Positions 26,301 through 36,945 of a stretch of 64,000 nt of DNA are shown piece by piece; the first letter of the stretch is position 1; every line of letters starts with the position of its first letter. Both the position numbers and the translations under genes were made by a program. The notes beneath the pieces were generated by a model. It was not told the origin of the DNA and did not search any database. It saw only the letters and a program-made list of their open reading frames with translations. This DNA comes from Eutypella sp. D-1 (Eukaryota; Ascomycota; Sordariomycetes; Xylariales; Diatrypaceae), in NCBI GenBank assembly GCA_023313575.1, contig JAJTTP010000037.1, positions 58,681 through 122,680 on the forward strand, in the 5' to 3' direction.

Positions 26301-29300
26301 GCATAGCACCCTGCCCCAGACAATGCATGTCACCAAGCCTACCCCTGCAGTAGACTGGGAGGGGGCGAATATGGCGCCGGTGATGAATAAACAGCCGTGG
26401 AGGTCTCACGGAGCCCGTTTGCGCCGTGCTGGCATTAGTGCGTTTGGCATAGGTGGCACTAATGCCCATGTTATCATCGAAGAGCCACCGAGGCGGTCCT
26501 CAGTTGTTGATAAGGTGGGGTCAGTAGTTCGTCTACCTTCGACCATGCCTTTCCTCCTCTCGGGAGACACAGAGGCAGCTCTACTGCACCAAGCCAAGAA
26601 GCTTCATCGCCATTGTAGTCACAGCATTACCGACAATGCGAGTCTCAGCGACGTTGCTTACTCCCTGGCGACCACTCGCACCCACTTCCGCAAGCGGTTG
26701 GTGGTTTCGGCTAAAGACAAACTCGAGTTGTTGGACAAGCTAGATTCAATCACCGTCGACTCTCTAAGTAGTCCGACCGGTGACGTTGCTAAGATGCCAA
26801 AGGTCGCAGCCCTCTTTACTGGCCAAGGTAGCCAATGGATAGGAATGGGCAAGGACCTGTATGAGATATACCCCCTCTTCCGCATAGCGATGAACGAGAT
26901 CGCGACCCAGTTCACCGAATTAGAGCCTCCTCTCCTTGACGTCATGTGGGCAGAGCCTCGCAGTGCTGCCGCCGCGTTGTTGGACCAGACAGACTATGCC
27001 CAGCCCGCTTTGTTCGCCTTGGAGGTGGCGTTGTGGAAGTTGTGGAAGTCCTGGGGCGTAAAGTCAGAGTTCGTCCTCGGCCATAGCTTGGGTGAGCTCG
27101 TGGCTGCCCACGTAGCGGGAATATTCGATTTGCCCGATGCCTGTCGATTAGTTGCGGCACGTGGTCGACTTATGCAGGCGCAATCCAGTAATGGCGGAAT
27201 GGTATCGCTCGGCGCCAGTGCCCCTGAAGTGGCGATGGCCATTGATCGGCTTGGCTATAGTGATCAAGTCGAGATCGCTGCGTATAATACACCAATGCAG
27301 ACTGTCATATCGGGGAACATTGATGCCGTCGAAAGTATAAAAGACGACTTCGTTCGACGAGGATGCAAGTCGAAGACGATAGTTGTTGGGCACGCCTTTC
27401 ACTCTCGTCATATGGATGGCATACTGGCAGATTTCCAATCCATCGCTGAGACCATACGGTTCTATCCTCCCCAATTGAATATTATCAGCGGCTTGGATGG
27501 CAGACTGGCGGAGCCGGGACAGCTGGAGCGCGCAGATTACTGGGTTAAGCAGGTACGTGAAGCAGTCCGTTTCAGTGAAGGGATCCAAGCGCTTGCCCAG
27601 CACGGCGCCGACGTGTTCCTCGAATTCGGTCCACAACAGGTACTTTGTGGCATGGGCGCGACATGTCTTGCAGAAGATGAGAGACGCAGCAACATTGCCT
27701 GGTTACCATCTATCAGTCCTGGTAAAGACAGCGTCTCTGTTCTCCAAAATAGCATCTCTCAGCTGCATCTGCGACACCTGCCTCTCGATTGGCTAGCCTA
27801 TTTTCGGAATTTCAGCTGTCAGCGGGTAGAGTTGCCAACCTACCGCTTCCAAAGGGAGCGCATTGACCGTCCCGGCACACGACCAGTTGTTTATTCGAAT
27901 AGCATTAGTAGGGCACCCAGCCGTACGGCTGAATATGACCCAGAGCGCTTCCAGTTTGAGGTCACGTGGCAGCCAGTGAAGCGAGGCAATACCCGTCCGG
28001 GCGGGACCTGGGGTTTATTACTTCCCAATGATGAAGACCCGTGGGTGGATAGTATCATCGGAGCTCTTTCGCGATCCGGTATTCGACTGGTAGAAGTCAA
28101 GCATCTCAAGGATGCCAGAAGTCTAGATGGCCTGATTTCGTTTTGGGATGTAGATGTCGACGTCATGCTCCACACGCAACATCTCGTGGAAAAGGCACTT
28201 ACCCAGGTGCAAATGGCAGCCGAAATCCAGTTCATGCCACCGCTTGTGTGGGTCACTCATAATGCGGTCGGCACCGGCGCAGAGTCCGAGAATCAAGTCA
28301 TGCGCCTTGCAGCAAGTCCGTTGTGGGGTCTCATGCGGACTGCAAGGAATGAGCATCCGGAATTGCACCTACGGCTGATCGACTTTGATGATGGCCTAGG
28401 TCCTTCTACAGCGTCAGCGCTGCTACTCAATGCCGAGCCGGAATGTGCTGTGCGCCAGGACCGAGTGCTTGTACCACATATGCGGCGTGTGAAACCCGCA
28501 ACGGATTTGGCAGCCAAGCAACAGTTGATACGGCCGGGCGGCGCAGTGCTAATAACCGGTGGCCTCGGAGACCTAGGAGCGCACGTGGCACGATGTCTTC
28601 GGCGGAACCATGGAGTTCGCGATTTGGTACTAACCTCACGACGCGGCATGGAAACATCCGGCGCAGAAGCCTTGGTAGCCGAACTTTCTGGGCTAGGCAC
28701 CAGTGTTACCGTAGTACCAAGCAACATAGCCGATCCAGACAGTGTTCGGTCATTAATGGCAATGTTTAGCAAAGATCGGCCACTACGGGGCATAGTTCAT
28801 GCTGCCGGCATCTCAGACTCCGGTGTCCTCTCCGCTATGACACCGGAGCGCTGCGCGACGACTCTTGCTCCTAAAGTGTACGGCGCTTGGCTGCTGCACA
28901 ATTCGACGCGCGAGATGGATCTGGACCTCTTCGTGATGTTTTCTTCCATCTCCGGGGTCATGGGTATGCAGGGTCTTGCCAATTATGCTGCGGCGAATAC
29001 CTTCCTAGATGCGCTAGCGCACGAACGTCGCACTCAAAAACTGCCTGCCACTTCGGTGGCATATGGAACGTGGGGAGGTGATGGAATGGCATCCAGGCTT
29101 ACCGGAACAACCCGTTCTCACCTTTCACAGTTTGGTCTTGACCCTCTTGAACCGCAGGAGGCGTTAGAGCTGCTCGAAAAAGCCGTGCTCAGCACTCGTG
29201 CACTAACGATAGCAGCTGCCCTTGACCTGGGACGACTTCAGGCCTATTATGAGGAACTGGGCGGTATACCGCCGCTGCTCCATTCGCTTCTGGCTCAGGG

Positions 29301-30873
29301 GCAAGATGCAACCAAAGTATCCCAGGGCTGGGATCTGTGCAAGGCATTAAGCGAAGCTGAACCAGCCCAACATACCAGCATTGCGCTGCAGATGGTCCGC
29401 GAAGTGGTCGCGAAAGCATTGGGGTTTGCGCACCCGCTCGATGTGGACGTCGACCGTCCTTTGCAAGACATCGGCATCGACTCCCTCACCGCAGTCCAGA
29501 TGCGCAATCATCTGGCGATGCTGACAGGCCTATCACTTAATGTCAACATTGCCTTCATCCACCCCAACCTCAAGGCTCTCAGCCAGTTCCTCTTGTCCCA
29601 GATACAAGAAACAGATACATCGTCCACCACGACGGTGACCAGTAGCGCAACATCTACCACTACGGTTTTTGACCTACCTCGCTTGGACATGGAGGCGGTC
29701 CGTAGAGGCTGCCTTGACGGCGACATCACGTTCAACAACGCAATTCAGAATCCAGACAGGTTCACCACTCCTCCCGAGACTGCCTTTCTCACGGGCGCTA
29801 CGGGCTTTGTTGGCGCCTTTGTCCTGAATGAGCTGCTTAAAAATGGTGTCACTACGTACTGCCTTGTGCGTGCCGACAGGGCCGACGAGGGACTTCAGCG
29901 GGTGGTGGAAACCCTCGAAGGTTATGATCTCTGGGAGTCGAAGTTCATGCCGTTGATCGTCCCTGTTATTGGCAATATAGCCCAGCCCTTGCTCGGTCTA
30001 ACCGAGGAAGTGTTCGACGACTTAGCTGATCGAGTGGATGCAATTTGTCATTCCGGTGGTCTCGTTGATTGGATGCGACCGCTAGAAGACTACGTCGGCC
30101 CTAACATCGTGAGCACCCATGAGATTCTTCGCCTGGCCTCGCGCGGCCGCCCCAAGACGATCCACCTTGTGTCCACAATCTCGACGCTGCCCAAACACAT
30201 GGGTCTAGACCTGTCCGAAGGAGACCAAGAATATGGCTACGGGATGTCGAAATACATTGCTGAGAGACTGGTGGCTGCAGCGCGTTGGCGCGGCGCTAGG
30301 GCAGCTGTATACCGCTTACCCTACGTTACAGCCTCGACCATCTCCGGCCACTTCCGGCTCGATCGCGGCGACTTCTTGCACAACTTGATTAGTGGATCTC
30401 TTGAGATGGGCGCATTTCCTTTACTGGATGCCGATATGTCTCGTGTACAGCCTGTCGATTACCTTGGCAGAACCATCGTTGCCGTGATGACACGGGACTT
30501 TCTCCGACCGGGCCGGGATTATGACTTTCTGAACCCGCGTGCGCCGACCTGTAACGCCTTCTTTGCGCTGATGAGTACCTTCAGTGGTGGGACGGAGATT
30601 GTGAAATTTAGTGTGTGGAAGCAACGAGCCCTGGACTATGCTGTGGAGTATCCAACAAGCCGTCTTGCTCGCATAGCTGCGGTTCTTGATAACTACACAG
30701 ATGAAACTGCGGCTGGCATGTTCAAGGGTTTACCCGTGGGAGAACACATCCTTGGGGATAAAGATTATCCCACGTCGCTACTGGATAGACAGTTTATCGT
30801 TGCATATACAAGCCGCATCAACCAGGACAAGCCAGAACAAGAATCCAGGGTAATTTTCAAGATAGGCACGTAG
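23320..30873 (+). CDS. swnK: NRPS-PKS hybrid, A-T-KS-AT-KR-ACP-thioester reductase (SwnK-type)
   Basis: One uninterrupted frame of 2517 residues from the ATG at 23320 (MHPIALTEDYQQE). Adenylation domain about 25-540 (YTSGSTGRPKG, MYGPTEA, YRTGDLARF). Carrier with GGDSARLI near 567. Ketosynthase about 620-1050 with DTACSSS (Cys near 800), EVHGTGT and KSNIGHTQAAAG. Acyltransferase with FTGQGSQ and GHSLGE (Ser near 1255). Ketoreductase with ITGGLGDLG (near 1746) and YAAANTFLDA. ACP with GIDSLTAVQ (Ser near 2053). Terminal reductase with TGATGFVGAF (near 2157) and YGMSKYIAERL. There is no condensation domain. This exact order is that of SwnK, which loads pipecolate, extends it once with malonyl-CoA and releases the product reductively towards an indolizidine. 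Hand alignment suggests adenylation-pocket residues near D-M-L-Q-L-G-M-V-Y-K, only approximate. All catalytic motifs look intact. Confidence 0.88.
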   Translation: MHPIALTEDYQQETINQFNDTDDQSTLGLCLHQVFEHAAEKYNGKTALVCGDTSATFGSLNQLANCFASVLIQRGIRNGDLIGVALDRSVDLVAVLLAVLKTGATYIPIDPAFPTERIEQMMEDAHPKLLIVGNDILEAFKSWRNVCLTVDEVLHMSNPNSNNNDFGIEVRSEDLAYVMYTSGSTGRPKGVEISQGSVANLLLSMQKEPGCSETDRLLAITTVSFDMAVLELFLPLICGATTIIAQRHEIKDMNALVKLMEQHEVTIMQGTPAIWQMLLDSGWQGQPRLKKILCGGEALSRPLAERLLACGDMMWNMYGPTEATVYGSIWRVRQVDDVVIGNPITNGRLYVLDESLSPVPLGTAGELYIGGAGVARGYRKNSELTRSKFLDNPFHGGKMYRTGDLARFLAPGKLSVIGRIDGQVKIRGYRIELGDIESTIMGHKNISGAVVVCRDDRLVAYCMQKKRVGRNEAMNKGALDRILRPWLAERLPSYMVPAFFVGMDAFPVTINGKVDRKALPDPVEVIQVTEGMKPVTKLEGQVFAVWAKVLGHDRIGIDDNFFEVGGDSARLIRVQAELQRVLGRPVSAPKLFEYYTIKTLAAHLSSVPDTTAPRRIPESPRLCDAEDIAIVSMACRLPGDIDTPEDFWELLERGGDAITDVPDDRWDANALYDASPDAQGKSYCRRGGFLRSVNSFDAPFFGISPREARSLDPSQYLMLETCWEGFERAGYTAEQLRGSHTGVFIGTSNILAHHCFNPTTLQDLTGLDGYTVTGSAGGTMSGRISYQLGLEGPAMTIDTACSSSLVTTHLACTALRQGECDIAVSGGISLMLNPGMHVEFSRLRGMSPDGRCRAFSADTQGTGWSEGCVVTVLKRLSDAQRDNDQIHGVIRGSAVNHDGRSATLTTPSGPAQQRLIRTALAAARLQPDDIDYIEVHGTGTKLGDPIEATALAEVFGPSRANVETLWIGAAKSNIGHTQAAAGLTGLLKVTLAMQHSTLPQTMHVTKPTPAVDWEGANMAPVMNKQPWRSHGARLRRAGISAFGIGGTNAHVIIEEPPRRSSVVDKVGSVVRLPSTMPFLLSGDTEAALLHQAKKLHRHCSHSITDNASLSDVAYSLATTRTHFRKRLVVSAKDKLELLDKLDSITVDSLSSPTGDVAKMPKVAALFTGQGSQWIGMGKDLYEIYPLFRIAMNEIATQFTELEPPLLDVMWAEPRSAAAALLDQTDYAQPALFALEVALWKLWKSWGVKSEFVLGHSLGELVAAHVAGIFDLPDACRLVAARGRLMQAQSSNGGMVSLGASAPEVAMAIDRLGYSDQVEIAAYNTPMQTVISGNIDAVESIKDDFVRRGCKSKTIVVGHAFHSRHMDGILADFQSIAETIRFYPPQLNIISGLDGRLAEPGQLERADYWVKQVREAVRFSEGIQALAQHGADVFLEFGPQQVLCGMGATCLAEDERRSNIAWLPSISPGKDSVSVLQNSISQLHLRHLPLDWLAYFRNFSCQRVELPTYRFQRERIDRPGTRPVVYSNSISRAPSRTAEYDPERFQFEVTWQPVKRGNTRPGGTWGLLLPNDEDPWVDSIIGALSRSGIRLVEVKHLKDARSLDGLISFWDVDVDVMLHTQHLVEKALTQVQMAAEIQFMPPLVWVTHNAVGTGAESENQVMRLAASPLWGLMRTARNEHPELHLRLIDFDDGLGPSTASALLLNAEPECAVRQDRVLVPHMRRVKPATDLAAKQQLIRPGGAVLITGGLGDLGAHVARCLRRNHGVRDLVLTSRRGMETSGAEALVAELSGLGTSVTVVPSNIADPDSVRSLMAMFSKDRPLRGIVHAAGISDSGVLSAMTPERCATTLAPKVYGAWLLHNSTREMDLDLFVMFSSISGVMGMQGLANYAAANTFLDALAHERRTQKLPATSVAYGTWGGDGMASRLTGTTRSHLSQFGLDPLEPQEALELLEKAVLSTRALTIAAALDLGRLQAYYEELGGIPPLLHSLLAQGQDATKVSQGWDLCKALSEAEPAQHTSIALQMVREVVAKALGFAHPLDVDVDRPLQDIGIDSLTAVQMRNHLAMLTGLSLNVNIAFIHPNLKALSQFLLSQIQETDTSSTTTVTSSATSTTTVFDLPRLDMEAVRRGCLDGDITFNNAIQNPDRFTTPPETAFLTGATGFVGAFVLNELLKNGVTTYCLVRADRADEGLQRVVETLEGYDLWESKFMPLIVPVIGNIAQPLLGLTEEVFDDLADRVDAICHSGGLVDWMRPLEDYVGPNIVSTHEILRLASRGRPKTIHLVSTISTLPKHMGLDLSEGDQEYGYGMSKYIAERLVAAARWRGARAAVYRLPYVTASTISGHFRLDRGDFLHNLISGSLEMGAFPLLDADMSRVQPVDYLGRTIVAVMTRDFLRPGRDYDFLNPRAPTCNAFFALMSTFSGGTEIVKFSVWKQRALDYAVEYPTSRLARIAAVLDNYTDETAAGMFKGLPVGEHILGDKDYPTSLLDRQFIVAYTSRINQDKPEQESRVIFKIGT

Positions 30874-31496
30874 ATATATAGTTTAGACATAGGAACATGG
30901 CACCTTTTAAATCCATAAAATGGGGAGAATTAAATTCATAAACGCGTTTTCGGAGAAGTTGTGTTCGAATGAATGGAGGCGTCCGTGGCTCCCATGCCCT
31001 TAGCCTCTGCTATAGCCACGGAGTCCTTGTCGCCGGTGCTATCGTCATGTATCCTTGTCTTCACTGGTGTTACCGCACGGCGTTCCTCGATAAACACGTT
31101 TTCGGAGAAGTTGTGTTCTGTTTCTACTTAGGGATGATAGGTAAACCTATTTGGCCAGGTGGATACCTCCTTAGGTACATAGGTAGGTAGAATTAGGTGC
31201 CTAGCAGCCTAAGAAGTTAGTGGTGGCTGCTAATTATACATCTTCAGTGTAGTTGTGGGGTACCAATGGTGCCTGAGCAGGGCTCTTAACGTGACCAACA
31301 TACAACCACCACCACCACCCACCGTCGCTTCTTCGTCAATCGGGTAGTCCTGGCCCGGGGATAGATATGTAAGTACTCTAGAGATGATCATGTTTACACC
31401 TTTCTTTTGTCGCTGGAACAGCTAAAAGATCATTCCTTGTTAGCGTCTAGATAGCCGCTAGTCACACTGCCACTACCTAAGTCCTACTACAACTAC
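30874..31496. other. Intergenic after the NRPS-PKS, with short repeats
   Basis: About 0.6 kb holding the 3' region of the NRPS-PKS gene. It contains a 29-base direct repeat (30938-30966 and 31090-31118, one mismatch) and, between the two copies, a 9-base inverted repeat TCCGTGGCT (30982-30990) with AGCCACGGA (31014-31022). Confidence 0.6.
30938..31118. repeat. 29-base direct repeat pair around a 9-base inverted repeat
   Basis: The two 29-base copies both contain GTTTTCGGAGAAGTTGTG and differ at one base (GCG versus CAC context). They are offset by 152 bases. The region between them can fold on TCCGTGGCT/AGCCACGGA with a 23-base loop. It may be a small transposon relic or a tandem duplication. 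Confidence 0.5.
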
Positions 31497-32538
31497 CTAT
31501 GACTTGGCTTCTAGGTTGTTCCAGATGCCATCTAGCGCCTCAACAACATCGTCGGGAAGCGGGCCTTGGTTAATTGCCGCTACATTCTGTTTGATCTGGG
31601 CGATTTTGCTGGAGCCGAAGAGGATGGCGTCCTGAGGGCAGAGCTGTGAGTGGAAGGCAAGCCAACGCAGTGCAGCGGCCGTCTTTGGGATCCCGTGCGG
31701 CTCGAGTTTATGGTCGAGAAAGCGGATGGCGTTATGGTGTTTTTCTGTGTCGTAGCGTCGTGCATCCATCGACATGATGTTTCCTTCGGCAAAGCGTGTG
31801 CCCTCCACATTCCCCGTTGTCAGACTACCGTGCATGAAGCCCCCTCCCTGCGGACTGTGGGCTACGAAGGACATGCCGTTCGTGCGCACCAGCTCCAGCA
31901 AGGACCCCTCGTGTCGGCGATCGATGACATTATAAAGGCCCTGATAGACACTAGGTTTGACGTAGCCCTCGCGTTCGCAGATGTCGATGTACTCGGTGAG
32001 CATGTCGACTGAGAAATTGCATACTCCCAGCTTGATTGTTACGACTTGAACAATTAATGCACACCCTTAATCCAGTACTTCAGTTGGGTGTTGGACAGAA
32101 ACGCGTGCATACCTTCTTGAACATGCCCTTTTTATACTGTGCATCGAGCCCGGCCGCCTGATCCCTCAAGGGGGTGGCATCATCGGGGGCATGGGCGTAC
32201 AGGATGTTAATCTGTTCGTGCCCCGATAGCTGCAGAGCCTCATAGCTCCCGACAACCGATTCTGCAATCTTCTCCGGCTCAAGAGTACCTCTCAACCCGT
32301 GGATACTAACCATGACCTTGGTGTCGATGGTAAATCCCATGCGTACAGCTCCTGTTTTCCCGATAAGACGCTGCGAAGCTCCGATGGCCGTTGGAGGATA
32401 TAGTGCGGCTGTATCCAGTCGGGTCACGCCCGCATCTCTGAGTGTATGCAGCAGCTCTCTTACTGCCTCCTCGCCGACAAACTCATGGCCAACGCCGCCA
32501 CAGCCAAATATCAGCTGCGGTGCTTGCGAAGACGTCAT
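31497..32538 (-). CDS. Aldo-keto reductase (AKR7/aflatoxin aldehyde reductase type)
   Basis: Two exons (32538-32113 and 32030-31497) joined in frame at KK/LGVCNFS give 319 residues. The AKR tetrad is visible: Asp42 and Tyr47 in TRLDTAALYPP, Lys74 in TIDTKVMV and His116 in LYAHAPDDATP. The C-terminal ILFGSSKIAQIKQN is the NADP-binding loop. These enzymes reduce aldehydes and ketones with NADPH in the cytosol. It lies about 600 bases beyond the NRPS-PKS stop and converges on it. It is not a standard member of SWN clusters, so a role in that pathway is unproven, though reduction of an aldehyde or ketone intermediate is imaginable. Confidence 0.9.
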
Positions 32539-34062
32539 AATGTTAATATACTAGCGCAATGATATGACGATACTGGTCGGAGTCTTATTTACACAATGTT
32601 AAGCACCTCGCATGCGTGAATGCTTTGAGGGTTTTGGCAATAATATGAAGCAGACCTTTACAAGGTACGCTTCGCTTCGTGCGAAGGCACGAAAGTGATT
32701 TTATGGCTTTATAAAGGCAAAGGTGCTATAATGGCTGCGGTGGCTGCCTATCGCGACCCGCTACAGCGTATTACAGCCTATCCATTGCAGCTTATCCCTC
32801 GCAGCCTATTGCAGCTTATCCTACTGATCCCATCTATTCTATCCCTTAATGAAATAAAAAAGAGTAAAAATATGGCTACTAGGTACGAAGTCGTACTCTA
32901 TTTACCCCACATCCCCGCACCCCGTCCCATAATTCCATCCTCAGTCAGACTATTATTCAGATTCCTAAATAAGCTGGTGAACGCTACTATCTGATAAGAT
33001 CCTATGAGAACTCTGGTTAATGACGCCCAGATCCTCTAAGAATTATCAGTCCAGACCCGTCAATCCCAAGAGTGTAAAACACAATTCATGGACTTGACGT
33101 ACCTGAGGTCTCCTGGGGTCTTGTACATTCTTATCCGTATTAGGATGATATATCCCATAGAACGGGAATGGACTCACAAATCCATCGGGAGATCTTTCAA
33201 ATCCTTATATACTACGAGAACAGCGGGGATCTCCCTACAGTTGGGATTTCAGCGGCATGCCCACTGTCGTCAGGCCATGCCTCCGGCTACCAGTTCAAGA
33301 TGTGGCTTAGTACTCGGTCAACCCACCGAAGGAGTCAATTACGATGTAGTGGTTTTGATTCCGAGTCTCATGCAATCGCTTCAGCAAATTTTTCACGTGA
33401 TAATAGGACACAATCACTCCAAGAGCCCCCTCCGGCACGCAATCTACGGGCTATGATAGACTAGACTTTTCTATAAATAGGGTCTTGGCCACCTTGCATC
33501 TAATAGAGACAAGAGTCCGATGAATATTCAACTTTTATCTATCCTATCAAGCTACCTCACGGTGCCATTCAGCATTTATCTCTCTCTACCAGAATCCTCC
33601 GACGAAAGACTCTCCACAAAGCAATAAAGTACTTATTTCGAGTAAAGCGGCATGTTGCATATACTGGCGCACGAGAAATAGCAGTGGCTGGTTCGAACGC
33701 AGCTTATCCACCATCTGATCTGGTGGAAACTGGAAAACCAGCAGAGAAGACCTCGTTTCCAAAGTGGGAGTATTGTGGGTGCGACCTGCATCTAATGACT
33801 ACTTATCACATATCACCTAGGAAAACGCCGCATATATATACACATCAAGTTGATCAAGTTAGGTCCGATGGAACAGCCATTGGGCGAACAAGTCGGTAGT
33901 CAACTTAGTCTAGACTGGGTTGACGCAAAGGTAGCACGGAGACAAGGAGGGATTATGATTCAAATTTACAAAGTTGAGCGAAATGGGAAAAGGATATGGA
34001 GCAGATTCATTCGGATGACGTGTCCCTGAAGATATCCATGTTATGCAGCTAACGATTCTCCC
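32539..34062. other. Intergenic, no gene seen
   Basis: About 1.5 kb. A short imperfect tandem of CAGCCTAT/CAGCTTAT units lies near 32755-32825. No supportable gene. Confidence 0.55.
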
Positions 34063-34656
34063 TTAGCCCCAGAAGTTGATAGCCTGCTGGCCCAGGGATA
34101 GTTGTCCCGCTGGGTTGGCGTGACAGCCGTCGGCGACCTCGCTGCTGAGCAGCAAGAAGGAACCCGCGTAGGTTGCATTGAGGGATGGGTCAGCGCCGGC
34201 TTGCTGAGCGAGGCTGTCCGTGTGCTCGGCGCCCCCTGGCCCGGCGAGAAAGCAGCTCCTACCACCTTCGTACAGCGGCTGGCCGGTGATGATGATCTCT
34301 GCGCCTTCGGCGGCGTGTTCGCGGGCGTTGGCTATCATGCGCGTGACCTCCTCCATGGAAGCCCCAGCCTGGGCAAAAATGCAGATTTGCACCCACACCG
34401 TGTTGGGCAGGCCGTTCGTCTGTGCTTGCTGGTCGAACGCCTGCCAAGATGCCGAGTTGGTGTCAGTCCATGACTGCACCACGGCACCACCGGTGCCGTA
34501 GGGGCCCCACATGCGCTGGCCCCCAACGGCAACGTATCCCTGGGCTACGTTCTCCGCCATGGAGCAGCCGATGAAGCCCATTGTGTGGCCCTGAGCTTGC
34601 GCAGTCGTGGCGATGGCACTGATCGCCGCAAACAGACCAGGAAGAGTTGAGTGCAT
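34063..34656 (-). CDS. Secreted SGNH-type hydrolase
   Basis: An intronless gene of 197 residues. The frame is open to 34755, but the ATG at 34656 opens a clear signal peptide, MHSTLPGLFAAISAIATTAQA, with likely cleavage before QGHTMG. The mature protein starts GFIGCSMAENVAQGY, which fits block I of SGNH/GDSL hydrolases with the nucleophile Ser in G-C-S. Near the end, DGCHANPAGQLSLGQQ fits block V with its Asp and His. The middle block is less clear (VWVQICIFAQAG), and four cysteines could form disulfides. The family holds extracellular esterases and deacetylases. The substrate cannot be deduced. The gene is isolated, with more than 1.5 kb empty on both sides. Confidence 0.7.
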   Translation of the reverse strand: MHSTLPGLFAAISAIATTAQAQGHTMGFIGCSMAENVAQGYVAVGGQRMWGPYGTGGAVVQSWTDTNSASWQAFDQQAQTNGLPNTVWVQICIFAQAGASMEEVTRMIANAREHAAEGAEIIITGQPLYEGGRSCFLAGPGGAEHTDSLAQQAGADPSLNATYAGSFLLLSSEVADGCHANPAGQLSLGQQAINFWG

Positions 34657-36945
34657 GGTGAATTGGCTCGGTTGTTCGTAAGTATTCTTGATTATTTGAT
34701 TTGTTTTGATTTCATCCTGCAAGCCTTCCATGTCTTCCTTAATATTCAATCGCATGGTCTGCTTTTATAATGGCAGAGATCGCTGCTGTCTTGTTATCGG
34801 ATTGTCAGTCAGCATCCGATGTAGCTGCCGGATGAGAAGCCGAAAGACTAGCCGAGTCTGCAATCCTTCTCGACACAGATCAGCCCCTCATTTTTGACGG
34901 AACGAAAAGGCAGGAACGGTTATCTCCATCGACACGTATTTCCTAATCCAGGAATAAAAGCCGCTAGCATGTTGCCGCGATGTCTTCCCGACAAAGTAAT
35001 AGGCAAGTCGTGTGTTGCACGGCTCCAATAAGATGAGATGAGCTGGCCCGCGCCCTATGAAGCAAGAAGGCACAACATCACATTATCTCTGGATCAAACT
35101 TAGAAACATATCCGGACCAATGCTTTGGTCGATGACTAATTGAGGAGCATTTGAGGCATGCTTTCGATTGATCGATGGTCCTTCATTCCCGATGAATGGC
35201 CACCAGGGTCATGGGAAGATGGGGGACTTCACACGGGCATTGAGGAAATCTCTTTCAATACCATTATATGGCCCATTGGCCCTGTTGCTTGCATTGGTCA
35301 GCAAATATCTTCCAATTCCAAAGGCGAACTGTAGAATAGCCATCCAGCCAGAGCCAATTCCCTGTGAAGCGGCTTGACGAGAGGGAAGCCGAGCGCATTG
35401 TCACTTTGTGCTGAACACGTCATTCAAGCCACTTTTGACAGTCGAGCATAACTTAATTAGAATACCAAGGCCCCATCCTCGCTCTGGGACATGAGTTACT
35501 CGTGTCCGCGGCAGAGAGTCGCACAAGCCTGCTCACATAGATTCCCACGTCGACTGTCCACCGCAACCAAACCCAACTTATTCACTTGTATGTTGGCCCG
35601 TACGTCTGCCATTATCCCCTTGGATCCTCCGTGGTGAGATGACAATGGCAGGCGGCAGAGCATCATCCGATAACCCTCTGCCCGTACGTTACCAGCCTTC
35701 CGGGCTATTTCGCAGATAGTTAGTCTACTGTCGTAGTGAATGTGTTATCTCCCCTCCTCCCCTTAGTCTGCTCCATTCTTTGCATGAAGCTAGATCATGG
35801 CTTCCCTGATACCTAGAGGAAGCGATTGGACCGAGCTTAAACTGCAATCTCACGTGTTAAGAAACCTGTATTGCGCACCGAACCTAGCATTTGGAACCAG
35901 TCTGACATATGCTTCGTTGTGCACGTACGAGATCACGGCGGTCAAAGATGCTGTAATCATACGACTTGCATATCTTGGGGACCTGATCTTTGCTCCTTCT
36001 CATGCATAATGTAATGTCTGATCAGTTTGGGTGCGATTTCCTCGTCCGTATCAATGTTTGATGAAAGTTTCATGAAACAATGAATGCCATCTGGCTCACC
36101 AAGCAAGCCTTCATTTACTATAACGGCAAGTGACATAGACGTTTGCTCTTTTTCAAGGATGACTCTCCGAAAAGTTCAGCATCTCTTAGGTACGAGATGG
36201 ATTGAGGTTTCCGCTTATAGAAGGCCGTGAAATCATCTGGGTGGAATGTCGGCGTGCTAAGCCTTTTACTGCACGCTATTTTAAACAGGGGACGGCTAAA
36301 AGCGGGAAGCGGGGACTACGACCTAGTGCAAGCTAGTCCGAAATGATCAGTTTAGATCATTGTCCCAGTATCGCAGTCTAGTGCCAAGCATGTTTGCTGT
36401 CGCGAGGAACACTCGCCACTTTGTTAGCTAAGAGTATCATCCAGAGGACTGGCTACCACCTTGTTATTCACGTTATCAGTCGAGAGTCGTCAACAAAACC
36501 ACTCGGGGCCTTTCCCCCCTCTTCCGCTTTCGTCCTGTACAGTGCATACAGAGGATGCTTGGCAGCTACGACTGTTGCTGACTAAGGGTCATGCGGGCGT
36601 TCGTTCTGGAGATGGTCGATGTCCAGATGTTATACCGTAACAAAGTCGTCAAACTACATGTCGATGGAAGAGCTCGTAGTGATATGTCAGACTTTTACGT
36701 GTCATGCGGGACGATGGCTAATGCTCCGAGGGAGAAGTTCGTGCCACGAAGTAACAGCGATCCACCCACGTGATCCCTTAACATCGTGAACGCCATTGGT
36801 GGATGAGAAGGCGGAACGATATAATCAAAGAATAATGCCGTTGGTGTGATATGGCGGGCATCTAAGTTGTGCCATAATTGCCCTCTATCCTCTATCTACG
36901 TCTCTCATGGTCATAACATTGAATTTATTTATCCTCATCAATTTC
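34657..36945. other. Gene-free 2.3 kb stretch
   Basis: No supportable gene. Open frames of 60-70 codons here lack recognisable motifs. The DNA is of ordinary composition, not RIP-like. Confidence 0.55.

Noticed and set aside
31497..32538. Aldo-keto reductase considered as a core SWN gene
   Set aside because: It is adjacent, but this family is not among the known SWN genes, so I leave it as a neighbour.
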